Assembly (NCBI RefSeq): GCF_004402595.1
Contig: NZ_SOFY01000034.1
Location: 1-37,282, forward strand
Length of the DNA: 37,282 nt
From: Cryobacterium shii
GTDB lineage: Bacteria; Actinomycetota; Actinomycetes; Actinomycetales; Microbacteriaceae
Reading direction: 5' to 3'
Shown piece after piece: positions 23,125-31,105 of the stretch. The position numbers were made by a program, and so were the translations under genes. Each line of letters opens with the position of its first letter. Position 1 is the first letter of the stretch. The notes under the pieces were generated by a model. It had not been told where the DNA came from, did not search any database, and saw only the letters and a list, made by a program, of their open reading frames with translations.

Positions 23125-24020
23125 GCCGGGTTCCGCTCGCTCAGGAACCCGCGCAGCGCGTCGGCCGCCTGGGCCGGCACCTCGTAGTGGATGAGGTGTC
23201 CCACCCCGGGGATCACGTGCAGGGTCGCATCCGGGAACAGTCTCTGCAGGCGGTGCTGGGCCGCGACCGGCGTGATGTCGTCCTTCTCCGCGGCGATGAG
23301 CAGGGTCGGCTGGCGGATCCGGGCGGCGAACTCGCTGACATCGGCGCCGACGGAGGCGGTGAACGCCTCCAGCACGACGCGCCGGTCCGCGAAGGCGGAG
23401 AAGTACCGGTCGTGCTGGTCGTGGATCCAGCGACGGAGCCCGCGGTCCCCGGTCTTCGCCATCGTCACGCTCATCACCCGGACGATCAGCCGGTTGCGCA
23501 GCAGGGCGAAGCCGAGCCGCTCCGGCAACCGTGCCCCCGCCCAGTAGTAGAACACGGCCAGTCGGGTGAGGATGCCCCGCGGTCCGGCCAGCGCCGGGGC
23601 GGCGATGGGATTGACCAGCACCACCTCGTCCGCAGGCAGTCCGCCGGCGACGGACGCGGCCACGACGATGGACCCGAAGGAGTGCCCGAGCACAACGACC
23701 CGCCCGGTCGGGGCAAGTCCCGTGACGAAGTCCGCGAGCCAGCGGCCGTAGCCGGCGATGTCGTGGCCGCCCTGCGGCAGCGCCTCCGACTCGCCGAAGC
23801 CCGGCAGGTCCGGTGAGATCATGCGGTAACCCGGCAGCTGCGCGACCACCGGTTCGAGCCCGTGGTGATCTCCCCGGAAGCCGTGCACCATCACGATCGT
23901 CGTCGCGCCGGCCGGGTCTCCGTATTCCCAGAACCGCGTACGGCTTCCGAGCACGGTCACGGTATGGGCATTCACGGGGATACGCGCGAGCATCGCGTCG
24001 TAGGGAGAGGGAACGTTCAT
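23121..24020 (-). CDS. Alpha/beta hydrolase
   Basis: The protein has 299 residues from ATG 24020. The oxyanion HG motif is at 46-47 (MVHGFRGDHHG), the nucleophile elbow GHSFG gives Ser114, an acid residue lies in AAEKDDITP, and His in GVGHLIHYE completes the triad. A lid of about 80 residues with PIAAPALAGPRG and FYYWAGARLPERLG lies between. The substrate is unknown. It is translationally coupled to the GT4 gene, which hints at a shared envelope or glycolipid pathway (inference). Start: ATG 24020 is favoured because TAAACT lies seven bases upstream; an in-frame codon 11 positions earlier would overlap that promoter. Confidence 0.88.
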   Translation of the reverse strand: MNVPSPYDAMLARIPVNAHTVTVLGSRTRFWEYGDPAGATTIVMVHGFRGDHHGLEPVVAQLPGYRMISPDLPGFGESEALPQGGHDIAGYGRWLADFVTGLAPTGRVVVLGHSFGSIVVAASVAGGLPADEVVLVNPIAAPALAGPRGILTRLAVFYYWAGARLPERLGFALLRNRLIVRVMSVTMAKTGDRGLRRWIHDQHDRYFSAFADRRVVLEAFTASVGADVSEFAARIRQPTLLIAAEKDDITPVAAQHRLQRLFPDATLHVIPGVGHLIHYEVPAQAADALRGFLSERNPA

Positions 24021-24027
24021 CAGACCA

Positions 24028-24033
24028 AGTTTA
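24028..24033 (-). promoter_or_regulatory. -10 box TAAACT for the hydrolase-GT4 operon (leaderless)
   Basis: TAAACT, a seven-base gap, then ATG 24020. No ribosome binding site is present, which supports a leaderless mRNA. An 11-base palindrome GGGTGTCACCC lies just upstream at 24041-24051. Confidence 0.5.
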
Positions 24034-24079
24034 GGGCGGCGGGTGTCACCCATTCGAACCTAAAACCGGCCGGTGATCC

Positions 24080-24085
24080 TAGAAT
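24080..24085 (+). promoter_or_regulatory. treS: -10 box TAGAAT for treS
   Basis: TAGAAT lies about 50 bases before the original GTG start of treS, which has AGGAAGGAA as ribosome binding site. The promoter therefore looks intact although the gene is damaged. Confidence 0.4.
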
Positions 24086-24134
24086 CGGGGTGATCACTCT
24101 CGCTTTCAGTGCCCCGCGGACAGGAAGGAACAAC

Positions 24135-25831
24135 GTGAGCTTCACCGCCCCATCCAGCTGCCCGGTCTCACCCTCGACCCGCGCTGGTACAAGCGCGCGG
24201 TGTTCTATGAGGTGATGGTGCGGTCCTTCGTCGACAGCAACGGGGACGGCGCCGGTGACATGGCCGGGCTGATCTCACGGCTCGACTACATGCAGTGGCT
24301 CGGCATCGATGCCCTCTGGATCCCGCCGTTTTTCTCCTCCCCGCTCAAGGATGGCGGTTACGACGTGTCCGATTACCGATCGATCCTGCACGATTTCGGC
24401 ACCCTCGACGAGTTCAAGGAGCTCGTGACCAAGGCCCACGAACGCAATATGCGCATCGTCATTGACCTCCCGCTGAACCACACCTCTGACCAGCATGCCT
24501 GGTTTCAGGAGTCCAGGGAACACCCGGAGGGCCCCTACGGCGACTACTACGTGTGGAGCGACACCGATGAGAAGTATCCGGACATCCGCATCATCTTCAC
24601 CGACACGGAGGAGTCGAACTGGGCTTTCGACGCCGTGCGGCGGCAGTTCTACTTCCACCGGTTCTTCTCGCACCAGCCCGACCTGAATTTCGAGAACCCC
24701 GCCGTGCACGAGTCCGTCTTCGAGGTCGTGCGGTTCTGGCTCGACCTGGGCGTGGACGGCTTCCGCCTCGACGCCATCCCCTATCTGTACGAATCGGATG
24801 AGGGGAACGGCGAGGGTGAGCCGCCCACCCACGAATTCATCCGGAAGCTGCGCAGGATGGTCGACCGGGACTAGCCGGGCCGGATCATGATCGCCGAGGC
24901 CAACCCGTGGCCTCGGGAGGTGGCCGCGTTCCAGGGTTCCGAAGCCGAGCCCAAATGTCACATGGCCTTCGATTTCCCGGTGATGCCCCGCATCTTCTAC
25001 TCGCTCCGGTCGCAACGGGCCGACGAACTCGTCCGGGTCCTGTCCGAGACGACGGACATTCCTGAGGCCGCCGGCTGGGCCGTGTTCCTGCGCAACCACG
25101 ACGAACTGACCCTGGAGATGGTGAGCGAGGAGTACCGGCAGGCGATGTACGGCTGGTACGCGTACGACCCACGGATGCGCGCGAACCTCGGTATCCGCCG
25201 CCGCCTCGCTCCCCTGCTGGACAATTCCCGGTCCGAGATGGAACTGGCCCACGCTCTCCTGTTCGCCCTGCCCGGCAGCCCGTTCCTGTATTACGGCGAC
25301 GAAATCGGCATGGGTGACAATATCTGGCTCCCCGACCGGGACAGCTCGCGCACGCCGATGCAGTGGACCCCGGACCGGAACGCCGGCTTCTCGGACGCGA
25401 ACCCCGGCAAGCTCTAGCTCCCGGTCGTCATGTCGCTCGTCTACCACTACACCCAGACCAACGTCGAGACGCACCTGGCCAAGTCGAGTTCGCTGCTGCA
25501 CTGGGTGCGCAACGTCATCCATGTGCGCAAGAACCACCCGACCTTCGGTCTCGGATCGATCCGTGTCGTGCAAACGGACCACGAATCGGTGCTCGCCTTC
25601 ACTCGCGAGTACGCCGGATCGGGGACGAGCTTCGGGGACCAGCCGGAAACGGTGCTGTGCGTGTTCAACTTTTCGCACAACCCCATCGCCGTCCGGATCC
25701 AGGATCCCCAGCTGGCCGGGAGCGGCCTCCGCGACGTCTTCGGCGGATCGGTCTTCCCCAGCTTCGACGACGAGGGATCGCTCACTCTCACCCTCGGGGC
25801 CCAGAGTTTCTTCTGGCTGCACTGCGGCTGA
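24135..25831 (+). pseudogene. treS: Trehalose synthase gene with one frameshift and two in-frame TAG codons
   Basis: Apart from three lesions the gene is full length (about 565 codons). TreS is a GH13 enzyme interconverting maltose and trehalose. Lesion 1: the start GTG 24135 gives MSFTAP, then one base is missing near 24150 and the frame IQLPGLTLDPRWYKRAVFYEV continues shifted. Lesion 2: TAG at 24872-24874 (equivalent to residue 247) sits between VDRD and PGRIMIAEAN, where relatives have Tyr. Lesion 3: TAG at 25415-25417 (residue 428) sits between NPGKL and LPVV, again a Tyr position. Both are one base from TAC. The catalytic residues remain: nucleophile Asp in GFRLDAIP, acid/base Glu in IAEAN, and third Asp in RNHDELT. 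Some substitutions elsewhere (EANPWP for EANQWP) suggest relaxed selection. An intact ribosome binding site precedes the start. Confidence 0.85.
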
Positions 25832-25878
25832 ACGGCGGTCTCCACGGGGCGGCATCATCCGATGACGGCGGTCGGCCC

Positions 25879-25884
25879 TAGGCT
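25879..25884 (+). promoter_or_regulatory. -10 box TAGGCT for the exonuclease gene (leaderless)
   Basis: TAGGCT ends six bases before ATG 25891. There is no ribosome binding site between. Confidence 0.55.
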
Positions 25885-25890
25885 TTCCCC

Positions 25891-26577
25891 ATGAGCAACT
25901 GGAGTGATACCCTCGCCGTTTTCGACCTCGAGACGACCGGCATCGATGTGGAGACGTGCCGCATCGTGTCTGCCACCGTGGCCATCATCGATGCGACCGG
26001 GCAGGTGCTCGAGCGCGTCGACTGGCTCCTCAACCCCGGGATCGACATCCCGGTGCAGGCCACCAATGTGCACGGCATCACCACCAAGCACGCCGTGCTG
26101 AACGGGCGTGACGCTGCCGACGGCGTCGCCGAGATCGTGGCGACCATCCGGGAGCATCTGGCCCGCGGTCTCCCCCTGGTCGCTTACAACGCGCCGTACG
26201 ACCTGACCCTGCTCAACCGCGAGTGCCTCCGCTATGGGGTGTCGCCGCTCGTCTCACCCTCTCCCGTCGTGGACCCGCTGGTCATCGACAAGGCCGTCGA
26301 CCGGTACCGCAAGGGAAAGCGAACCCTCGAGGTCACGAGCGCGTTCTACGGGGTCTCCCTGGACGACGCGCATGACTCCGGGGCGGATGCGGTCGCCGCC
26401 GGCAGGGTGGCCCAGGCCATCGCCCGGGCGCACGTGAAGACGCTGCCGGTCGAGGTGGGCGACCTGCACCTGCTGCAGGCCCAGTGGTCCCTGCAGCAGG
26501 CCGAAAACTTCCAGGCCTACATGCGCCGTGAGCGTGACCCTGCGTTCGTCGCAGCCGGCGCCTGGCCCGAGCGCTAG
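25891..26577 (+). CDS. DEDDh 3'-5' exonuclease (DnaQ/epsilon-like)
   Basis: The protein has 228 residues. The four acidic/His positions are visible: Asp12 and Glu14 (FDLETTG, Exo I), Asp104 (NAPYDL, Exo II), and His161 and Asp166 (HDSGADA, Exo III), placing it in the DEDDh class with DnaQ and RNase T. These enzymes remove nucleotides from DNA or RNA 3' ends with two metal ions. The C-terminal 45 residues (LHLLQAQWSLQQAENFQAYMRR) form an extra helix not found in the minimal fold. It is transcribed alone from its own promoter and ends at a strong terminator. Confidence 0.92.
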   Translation: MSNWSDTLAVFDLETTGIDVETCRIVSATVAIIDATGQVLERVDWLLNPGIDIPVQATNVHGITTKHAVLNGRDAADGVAEIVATIREHLARGLPLVAYNAPYDLTLLNRECLRYGVSPLVSPSPVVDPLVIDKAVDRYRKGKRTLEVTSAFYGVSLDDAHDSGADAVAAGRVAQAIARAHVKTLPVEVGDLHLLQAQWSLQQAENFQAYMRRERDPAFVAAGAWPER

Positions 26578-26593
26578 AAACGACCGAGCGAAT

Positions 26594-26639
26594 ACACGCA
26601 AAAGGGCGGCCAGCCGAAGCTGGTCGCCCTTTTGCGTGT
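26594..26639. terminator. Bidirectional terminator between the exonuclease and L31 genes
   Basis: There is a 21-bp stem with one G-T position and a CGAA tetraloop. The arms contain AAAAGGGCG and CGCCCTTTT, so a T-rich run follows the GC core on both strands. It serves both convergent genes. Confidence 0.85.
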
Positions 26640-26660
26640 TACGCCGCGATGGGGTGGGTG

Positions 26661-26912
26661 TTACTTGCCGAAACCCTTGTACCGCGAGTTGAACTTCTCG
26701 ACGCGTCCGGCCGAGTCCATGATGCGCTGCTTGCCGGTGTAGAAAGGGTGCGACTCCGACGAGATCTCAACGTCGATGACCGGGTAGGTGGTTCCATCAG
26801 TCCACTCGATGGTCTTGGAGCTGGAGACCGTCGAACGGGTAAGGAACGTCGCACCCGACGCCAGGTCGCGGAAAACCACGGGAGCGTACGTGGGGTGAAT
26901 GTCAGACTTCAT
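26661..26912 (-). CDS. rpmE2: 50S ribosomal protein L31 type B
   Basis: The protein has 83 residues: [16 protein letters not shown], then [30 protein letters not shown]. It has no cysteines, so it is the zinc-free (C-minus) paralog of L31, which in many bacteria replaces the zinc form under zinc limitation through Zur. I do not see a clear Zur box upstream. ATG 26912 has AAGGAAG as ribosome binding site. The gene has its own promoter (TTGACA at 27013-27018, minus strand) and a leader of about 70 bases with a hairpin, a possible ribosomal protein autoregulatory element. Confidence 0.96.
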   Translation of the reverse strand: MKSDIHPTYAPVVFRDLASGATFLTRSTVSSSKTIEWTDGTTYPVIDVEISSESHPFYTGKQRIMDSAGRVEKFNSRYKGFGK

Positions 26913-26931
26913 GAAGACTTCCTTATTGCTG

Positions 26932-26974
26932 TTCGATTGGTGAGTTGCGCTTCGATTAGCGAGTTCAGACTCGC
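26932..26974 (-). promoter_or_regulatory. rpmE2: Structured leader of rpmE2 (candidate L31 leader)
   Basis: On the minus strand GCGAGT and ACTCGC (26959-26974) form a 6-bp hairpin with a four-base loop. The two segments 26932-26946 and 26951-26965 are 15-base direct repeats with two mismatches. Actinobacterial L31 leaders are a described class of ribosomal protein leader. The match to that class is unverified here. Confidence 0.4.
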
Positions 26975-27012
26975 CAGTTACGGCAGAAAAAATGTGCGGT
27001 CCGAGGACCGAC

Positions 27013-27018
27013 TGTCAA
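27013..27018 (-). promoter_or_regulatory. rpmE2: -35 box TTGACA for rpmE2
   Basis: A perfect TTGACA on the minus strand is followed 18 bases later by CATTTT as -10 (26989-26994). This is one of the few consensus -35 boxes in the window. Confidence 0.5.
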
Positions 27019-27059
27019 GTTTAGCAGAATCCTGCCGCAGTGAGGGCCATCCGTGGCGG

Positions 27060-27842
27060 TCAGGCCGCTCGGGCGCCGAAACGCCCGTCGGTCTCGCGCA
27101 GCTCGATCGGCAGCCCGAATGATTCGGTGAGGGATTCCGCGGTCAGGGCCTCCGCCAGCGGACCGGCACTGACGACACGGCCCCCGTTGAGCAGCAGCGC
27201 ATGCGTGAAACCGAGGGGGATCTCCTCGACGTGGTGGGTGACCATGATGATGGCCGGGGACTGCGGCTCGCTCGCATACCCGCCGAGCAGTTGGAGAAGT
27301 TCCTCGCGCGCGCCCAGGTCCAGGCTGGCCGCCGGCTCGTCCAGGAGCAGAACCTCAGGGTCGGTCATGACGGACCGGGCGATCTGCACGCGCTTCTGCT
27401 CGCCGTCGCTGAGGGTGCCGAACTTGCGGTCGGCCAGCGTGTCGAGCTTCCACTCGCTGAGAACGCGCTGGGCCCGTCGTTCGTCGATCGCCTCGTATTC
27501 CTCGGTCCAGCGACCCGTGACCGAGTAGGCGGCCGTCATGACGACGTCGAGGACCTTTTCGTTCGCGGGTACCTTACGGGCCATGGCAGTGGAGGCGAAT
27601 CCGATCCGCGGGCGGAGCTCGAACAGGTCGGTGCGACCGATCGGCTCTTCGAGCACTTCCGCGCTTCCGCTGGAGGGGTGCACGAGTGCGGCCGCGATCT
27701 GCAGGAGGGTCGTTTTCCCGGCGCCGTTCGGGCCGAGAATCACCCAGCGCTGGTCGTCATCAACACTCCAATTCACTGAGTCGAGGATGGTTGTGCCATC
27801 CCGGACGACGGAGACGTCGGTGAAGTGAAGAACGTTGACCAT
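27060..27842 (-). CDS. Single-domain ABC transporter ATP-binding protein
   Basis: The protein has 260 residues. Walker A GPNGAGKTT is at 37-45, the signature is LSDGEQKRV (normally LSGGQ), Walker B VLLLDEP is followed by AASLDL, and the switch His lies in MVTHHVEEI. It resembles the YlmA/ModF-type cytoplasmic ATPases. No permease gene lies nearby, so its partner is unknown and a non-transport role is possible. Start ATG 27842 is supported by TAGCAT six bases upstream (leaderless). It lies downstream of glgM on the same strand but is separated from it by a strong hairpin. Confidence 0.9.
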   Translation of the reverse strand: MVNVLHFTDVSVVRDGTTILDSVNWSVDDDQRWVILGPNGAGKTTLLQIAAALVHPSSGSAEVLEEPIGRTDLFELRPRIGFASTAMARKVPANEKVLDVVMTAAYSVTGRWTEEYEAIDERRAQRVLSEWKLDTLADRKFGTLSDGEQKRVQIARSVMTDPEVLLLDEPAASLDLGAREELLQLLGGYASEPQSPAIIMVTHHVEEIPLGFTHALLLNGGRVVSAGPLAEALTAESLTESFGLPIELRETDGRFGARAA

Positions 27843-27848
27843 AGAGCC

Positions 27849-27854
27849 ATGCTA
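27849..27854 (-). promoter_or_regulatory. -10 box TAGCAT for the ABC ATPase gene (leaderless)
   Basis: TAGCAT, then GGCTCT, then ATG 27842 on the minus strand. Confidence 0.5.
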
Positions 27855-27859
27855 TCTGC

Positions 27860-27901
27860 CGTGGTGCGGCGCGGGGCACGCAGGCCCGGCGCCGCACCAC
27901 G
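27860..27901 (-). terminator. Terminator downstream of glgM
   Basis: There is a perfect 13-bp stem (CGTGGTGCGGCGC and complement) with a partly paired GC-rich interior (GGGC/GCCC). It lies 54 bases after the glgM stop and just upstream of the ABC ATPase promoter. No T tract is present. Confidence 0.65.
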
Positions 27902-27913
27902 CGGATAGCCGTT

Positions 27914-27943
27914 CTGGGCTCAGTACTTCTGGGCTCAGTACTT
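27914..27943. repeat. 15-bp tandem repeat just after the glgM stop
   Basis: Two identical 15-base units (27914-27928 and 27929-27943). On the minus strand each contains TGAGCCCAG, matching the TGAGCCTGG that begins with the glgM stop codon at 27957-27955. The repeat therefore looks like a duplicated gene end. Confidence 0.6.
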
Positions 27944-27954
27944 CACTTCCAGGC

Positions 27955-29136
27955 TCAGAGCAGTGACGCGTAGATCTCCCGGGTGCGGGTGGCGATCTGG
28001 CTCCAGCTGAACTTCTGTTCCGCACGGACGCGCCCGGCCCGGCCCATTTCGGCGGCCAGCGCCGGGTCGGAGAGCACCTCGATCAGCGTGCGGGACAGGT
28101 CGGCCACGAAGAGATCCGGGTCGATGGGCGTCCCGGTTCCGTCGGTGGCCTGGTCGATCGGCACCAGCCGGCCGGTGACACCGTCGGCAACGACCTCGGG
28201 GATGCCGCCGGTCGCCGTTCCCACTACCGGCAGCCCGCAGGCCATGGCCTCCAGGTTGACGATGCCGAGCGGTTCGTAGACCGACGGGCAGACGAAGACG
28301 GTGCCGGCGGTGAGCACGGCCGCGAGCTCGTGCTGCGGCAGGAGACGGTCGATCCAGACCACGCCGGAACGTTCCCGCTGCAACGCTTCGACGCCCGCGG
28401 TGACCTCGGCCATGATGCCCGGGGTGTCCGGCGCACCGGCGCAGAGCACGAGCTGAACGTCCGGCGGGAGGGTCGCAGCGGCGCGGAGCAGGTAGGGCAG
28501 GCCTTTCTGCCTCGTGATGCGGCCCACGAAGACCACGGCGGGACGGTCCGGGTCGATGCCCAGCCCCCGCACGACGTCCTCGTCTTCGGTCGGCTTCCAC
28601 CGTTCGAGGTCGATGCCGTTGTAAACGACCTGCACGCGGGACTCGTCCAGCGCCGGGTAACTGCGGAGGATGTCGCGGCGCATGCCCCCGCTCACGGCGA
28701 TGACGGCATCCGCGGCCTCGAAGGCCGTGCGCTCGATCCAGCTGGAGACCCGGTAGCCGCCGCCGAGCTGCTCGGCCTTCCACGGCCGGAGGGGCTCGAG
28801 GCTGTGCGCCGTCACCACGTGCGGGACTCCGTGCAGCAGCTTGGCGAGGTGGCCGGCGCCGTTGGCGTACCAGGTGTGCGAGTGCACGATGTCGGCACCC
28901 TGCACGTCCTGGGCCATCTGGAGGTCCACGCCGAGCGTGGCCAGGGTCGCGTTCGCATCCGCGAGCTCGGTCGGCACATCGTAAGCGAACGTATCGGGGG
29001 CGTCCCGCGCTGCGCCGAAGCACCGCACCACCACATCGATGTCGGTGCGGAGGGCTCGAACAAGCTCCGCGACGTGCACGCCAGCCCCGCCGTAAATCTC
29101 CGGGGGGTATTCCTTCGTAAGTAGATCGACTCGCAT
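27955..29136 (-). CDS. glgM: GlgM/GlgA-type GT4 glycosyltransferase (ADP-glucose-dependent)
   Basis: The protein has 393 residues with a GT-B fold of family GT4. The N-terminus is MRVDLLTKEYPPEIYGGAGVHVAEL, with the donor loop GGAGVH. Later come HSHTWYANGAGHL, FVGRITRQKG (nucleotide-sugar Arg/Lys) and the EX7E motif in SVYEPLGIVNLEAMACGLPVV. This is the actinobacterial glgA-annotated family (Mycobacterium tuberculosis Rv1212c), shown to make maltose-1-phosphate from ADP-glucose and glucose-1-phosphate. It is shorter than the classical GT5 glycogen synthase. It lies divergent from glgC, which supplies ADP-glucose, as in mycobacteria. Start ATG 29136 has TAGCTT six bases upstream (leaderless). 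Confidence 0.92.
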   Translation of the reverse strand: MRVDLLTKEYPPEIYGGAGVHVAELVRALRTDIDVVVRCFGAARDAPDTFAYDVPTELADANATLATLGVDLQMAQDVQGADIVHSHTWYANGAGHLAKLLHGVPHVVTAHSLEPLRPWKAEQLGGGYRVSSWIERTAFEAADAVIAVSGGMRRDILRSYPALDESRVQVVYNGIDLERWKPTEDEDVVRGLGIDPDRPAVVFVGRITRQKGLPYLLRAAATLPPDVQLVLCAGAPDTPGIMAEVTAGVEALQRERSGVVWIDRLLPQHELAAVLTAGTVFVCPSVYEPLGIVNLEAMACGLPVVGTATGGIPEVVADGVTGRLVPIDQATDGTGTPIDPDLFVADLSRTLIEVLSDPALAAEMGRAGRVRAEQKFSWSQIATRTREIYASLL

Positions 29137-29142
29137 GAGGCA

Positions 29143-29148
29143 AAGCTA
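29143..29148 (-). promoter_or_regulatory. glgM: -10 box TAGCTT for glgM (leaderless)
   Basis: TAGCTT, then TGCCTC, then ATG 29136 on the minus strand. It lies 56 bases from the glgC -10 box on the opposite strand. Confidence 0.55.
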
Positions 29149-29204
29149 GCGCAGGCTGGCCCGTGACACACCGACACGTGCTGGATCGAGGCATGGAATG
29201 GCCC

Positions 29205-29210
29205 TACTCT
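29205..29210 (+). promoter_or_regulatory. glgC: -10 box TACTCT for glgC (leaderless)
   Basis: TACTCT, then GAAGTC, then ATG 29217. TGGATC at 29182-29187 could be a weak -35 with a 17-base spacer. Confidence 0.55.
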
Positions 29211-29216
29211 GAAGTC

Positions 29217-30461
29217 ATGCAGTCAAAGAAGATCTTCGGAATCGTGCTCGCCGGCGGAGAAGGTAAGCGGCTTATGCCGTTGACCGAGGACCGTGCGAAA
29301 CCGGCGGTGCCCTTCGGGGGTCATTACCGGCTGATTGACTTCGCCTTGTCAAATCTGATCAACTCCGGGCTCACGCAACTCGTCGTGCTCACCCAGTACA
29401 AGTCACACAGCCTCGACCGGCATGTGTCCCAGACCTGGCACGTCTCCGGCGGCCTGTTCAACTCTTATATCGCCTCCGTGCCCGCGCAGCAGCGCCTCGG
29501 CAAACGCTGGTTCAGCGGTTCGGCCGACGCGATCCTGCAGAGCCTCAACCTGATCCACGACGAGAAGCCCGACATCGTCGTCGTCGTCGGCGCCGACCAC
29601 GTCTACCGCATGGACTTCAGCCAGATGATCCAGGCGCACATCGCCTCGGGAGCGGCGGCGACCGTCGCGGCCATCCGTCAGCCGATCGCCCTCGCCGACC
29701 AGTTCGGCGTGATCGAGGTCGACGCGGCCACCCCGGATCGCATCCGCGACTTCCGGGAGAAGCCGAAGGACGCCATCGGCCTCGCCGATGCGCCGCATGA
29801 GGTCTTCGCGTCCATGGGCAACTACGTTTTCAACACGGATGCCCTGATCGAGGCCGTTCTCCGCGACGGGGAACGTACCGACTCGAGCCACGACATGGGC
29901 GGCGACATCATCCCTGACTTCGTGTCCCGCGGCGAGGCGGGGGTCTATGACCTCAAGCTCAACGACGTGCCCGGGTCCACCGACCGCGACCGCGACTACT
30001 GGCGCGATGTGGGTACCATCGACTCGTTCTTCGAGGCGCACCAGGACCTGATCAGCGCCCTGCCCGTGTTCAACCTCTACAACCAGAAGTGGCCGATCTT
30101 CAGCCAGCAGCTGAACTCGCCGCCGGCGAAGTTCGTGCGCGACGGGCGGGGCTTCCTCGGCACCATGATCGACTCGATCGTGTCCCTGGGCTGTGTCATC
30201 TCGGGTGCGCACATCGAACGCAGCGTCCTCGGCCCGTGGGCCGCAATCGATTCCGGTGCCCAGGTCGTCGACTCGATTGTCTTCGACCGGGTGCAGATCA
30301 AGGCGGGCGCGACCGTGCGCCGGGCCATCCTGGACAAGAACGTGGTCGTCGCCGCCGGCGCCGAGGTCGGGGTCGACCATGACCGTGACCGGGCCCGCGG
30401 GTTCAGCGTCACCGATTCCGGCATCACCGTGGTGGGCAAGGGAGTGCACGTCAACCCGTGA
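29217..30461 (+). CDS. glgC: Glucose-1-phosphate adenylyltransferase (ADP-glucose pyrophosphorylase)
   Basis: The protein has 414 residues. The nucleotidyltransferase domain starts [29 protein letters not shown], the ATP-binding glycine loop. It has [11 protein letters not shown] (metal-binding Asp) and DFREKP (glucose-1-phosphate site). The C-terminal part is a left-handed beta-helix with hexapeptide repeats ([31 protein letters not shown]). It makes ADP-glucose for glycogen or maltose-1-phosphate synthesis. ATG 29217 is chosen over an upstream in-frame codon because TACTCT is six bases before it. Its TGA overlaps the GTG start of serB, so the two are coupled. Confidence 0.96.
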   Translation: MQSKKIFGIVLAGGEGKRLMPLTEDRAKPAVPFGGHYRLIDFALSNLINSGLTQLVVLTQYKSHSLDRHVSQTWHVSGGLFNSYIASVPAQQRLGKRWFSGSADAILQSLNLIHDEKPDIVVVVGADHVYRMDFSQMIQAHIASGAAATVAAIRQPIALADQFGVIEVDAATPDRIRDFREKPKDAIGLADAPHEVFASMGNYVFNTDALIEAVLRDGERTDSSHDMGGDIIPDFVSRGEAGVYDLKLNDVPGSTDRDRDYWRDVGTIDSFFEAHQDLISALPVFNLYNQKWPIFSQQLNSPPAKFVRDGRGFLGTMIDSIVSLGCVISGAHIERSVLGPWAAIDSGAQVVDSIVFDRVQIKAGATVRRAILDKNVVVAAGAEVGVDHDRDRARGFSVTDSGITVVGKGVHVNP

Positions 30462-31105
30462 CCGGTCCCGCGCGTTTCCTCGTGGTCCTGGACGCCGACT
30501 CCACGCTGATCGAGAACGAGGTGATCGAGCTGCTCGCGGACGCGGCGGGCTCGCTGGCCCTGGTCGCCGAGGTGACCGAACGGGCGATGCTCGGCGAGAT
30601 CGATTTCGCCGAGAGCCTGCGGGAGCGGGTGCGGACCCTCGCGGGTCTTCCCACCGGCGTGTTCGAGGAGGTGGGGCGGTTGGTCCGCCCCACCCTCGGG
30701 GTGCCCAATCTGATCGCCGGCCTGCATTCGAACGGGAGTCTGATCGGAGTCGTCTCGGGCGGGTTCCATGAGATCCTCGACCCCCTCGCCGAGACTCTCG
30801 GACTGGACCACTGGCGAGCCAACCGTCTCGAGGTGGCCGACGGGCGCCTGACCGGCGGCCTGCTCGGCCCGATCATCGACGCGGCGGCCAAAGCGGCCAC
30901 ATTGCGCGAGTGGGCCGCACTGGAGTGCGTCGCGCTCCCCCAGACCGTCGCCGTCGGGGACGGGGCCAACGACCTGCAGATGCTGCACGCCGCCGGGCTC
31001 GGGATCGCATTCAACGCGAAGCCGGTGGTCAGGGAACAGGCCGACCTGGCCATCGACATCCGGGACCTCAGCCAGGTGCTCCCGATGCTGGGGCTGCGCG
31101 GTTAG
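30458..31105 (+). CDS. serB: Phosphoserine phosphatase (HAD family)
   Basis: The protein has 215 residues. Motif [13 protein letters not shown] supplies Asp12 and Asp14; the usual F-D-(M/F)-D-S-T signature is kept with Leu and Ala variation. Motif II is [14 protein letters not shown] and motif III/IV is [12 protein letters not shown]. The cap contains [20 protein letters not shown], characteristic of SerB. It removes phosphate from L-phosphoserine in the last step of serine synthesis. Unlike mycobacterial SerB2, it lacks N-terminal ACT domains. GTG 30458 overlaps the glgC stop (GTGA). The end overlaps the convergent fabG by four bases. Confidence 0.92.
   Translation: MTGPARFLVVLDADSTLIENEVIELLADAAGSLALVAEVTERAMLGEIDFAESLRERVRTLAGLPTGVFEEVGRLVRPTLGVPNLIAGLHSNGSLIGVVSGGFHEILDPLAETLGLDHWRANRLEVADGRLTGGLLGPIIDAAAKAATLREWAALECVALPQTVAVGDGANDLQMLHAAGLGIAFNAKPVVREQADLAIDIRDLSQVLPMLGLRG

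Noticed and set aside
24135-24160. Programmed ribosomal frameshift at the start of treS
   Set aside because: There is no slippery heptamer or downstream structure at the site, and two further in-frame stops make plain decay or error more likely.
24872-25417. Genome-wide recoding of TAG as Tyr, suggested by the two amber codons in treS
   Set aside because: Many intact genes here end in TAG at sensible positions, for example the XdhC, MMPL, CoADR fusion and serB genes. Reading TAG as Tyr in general would extend them.
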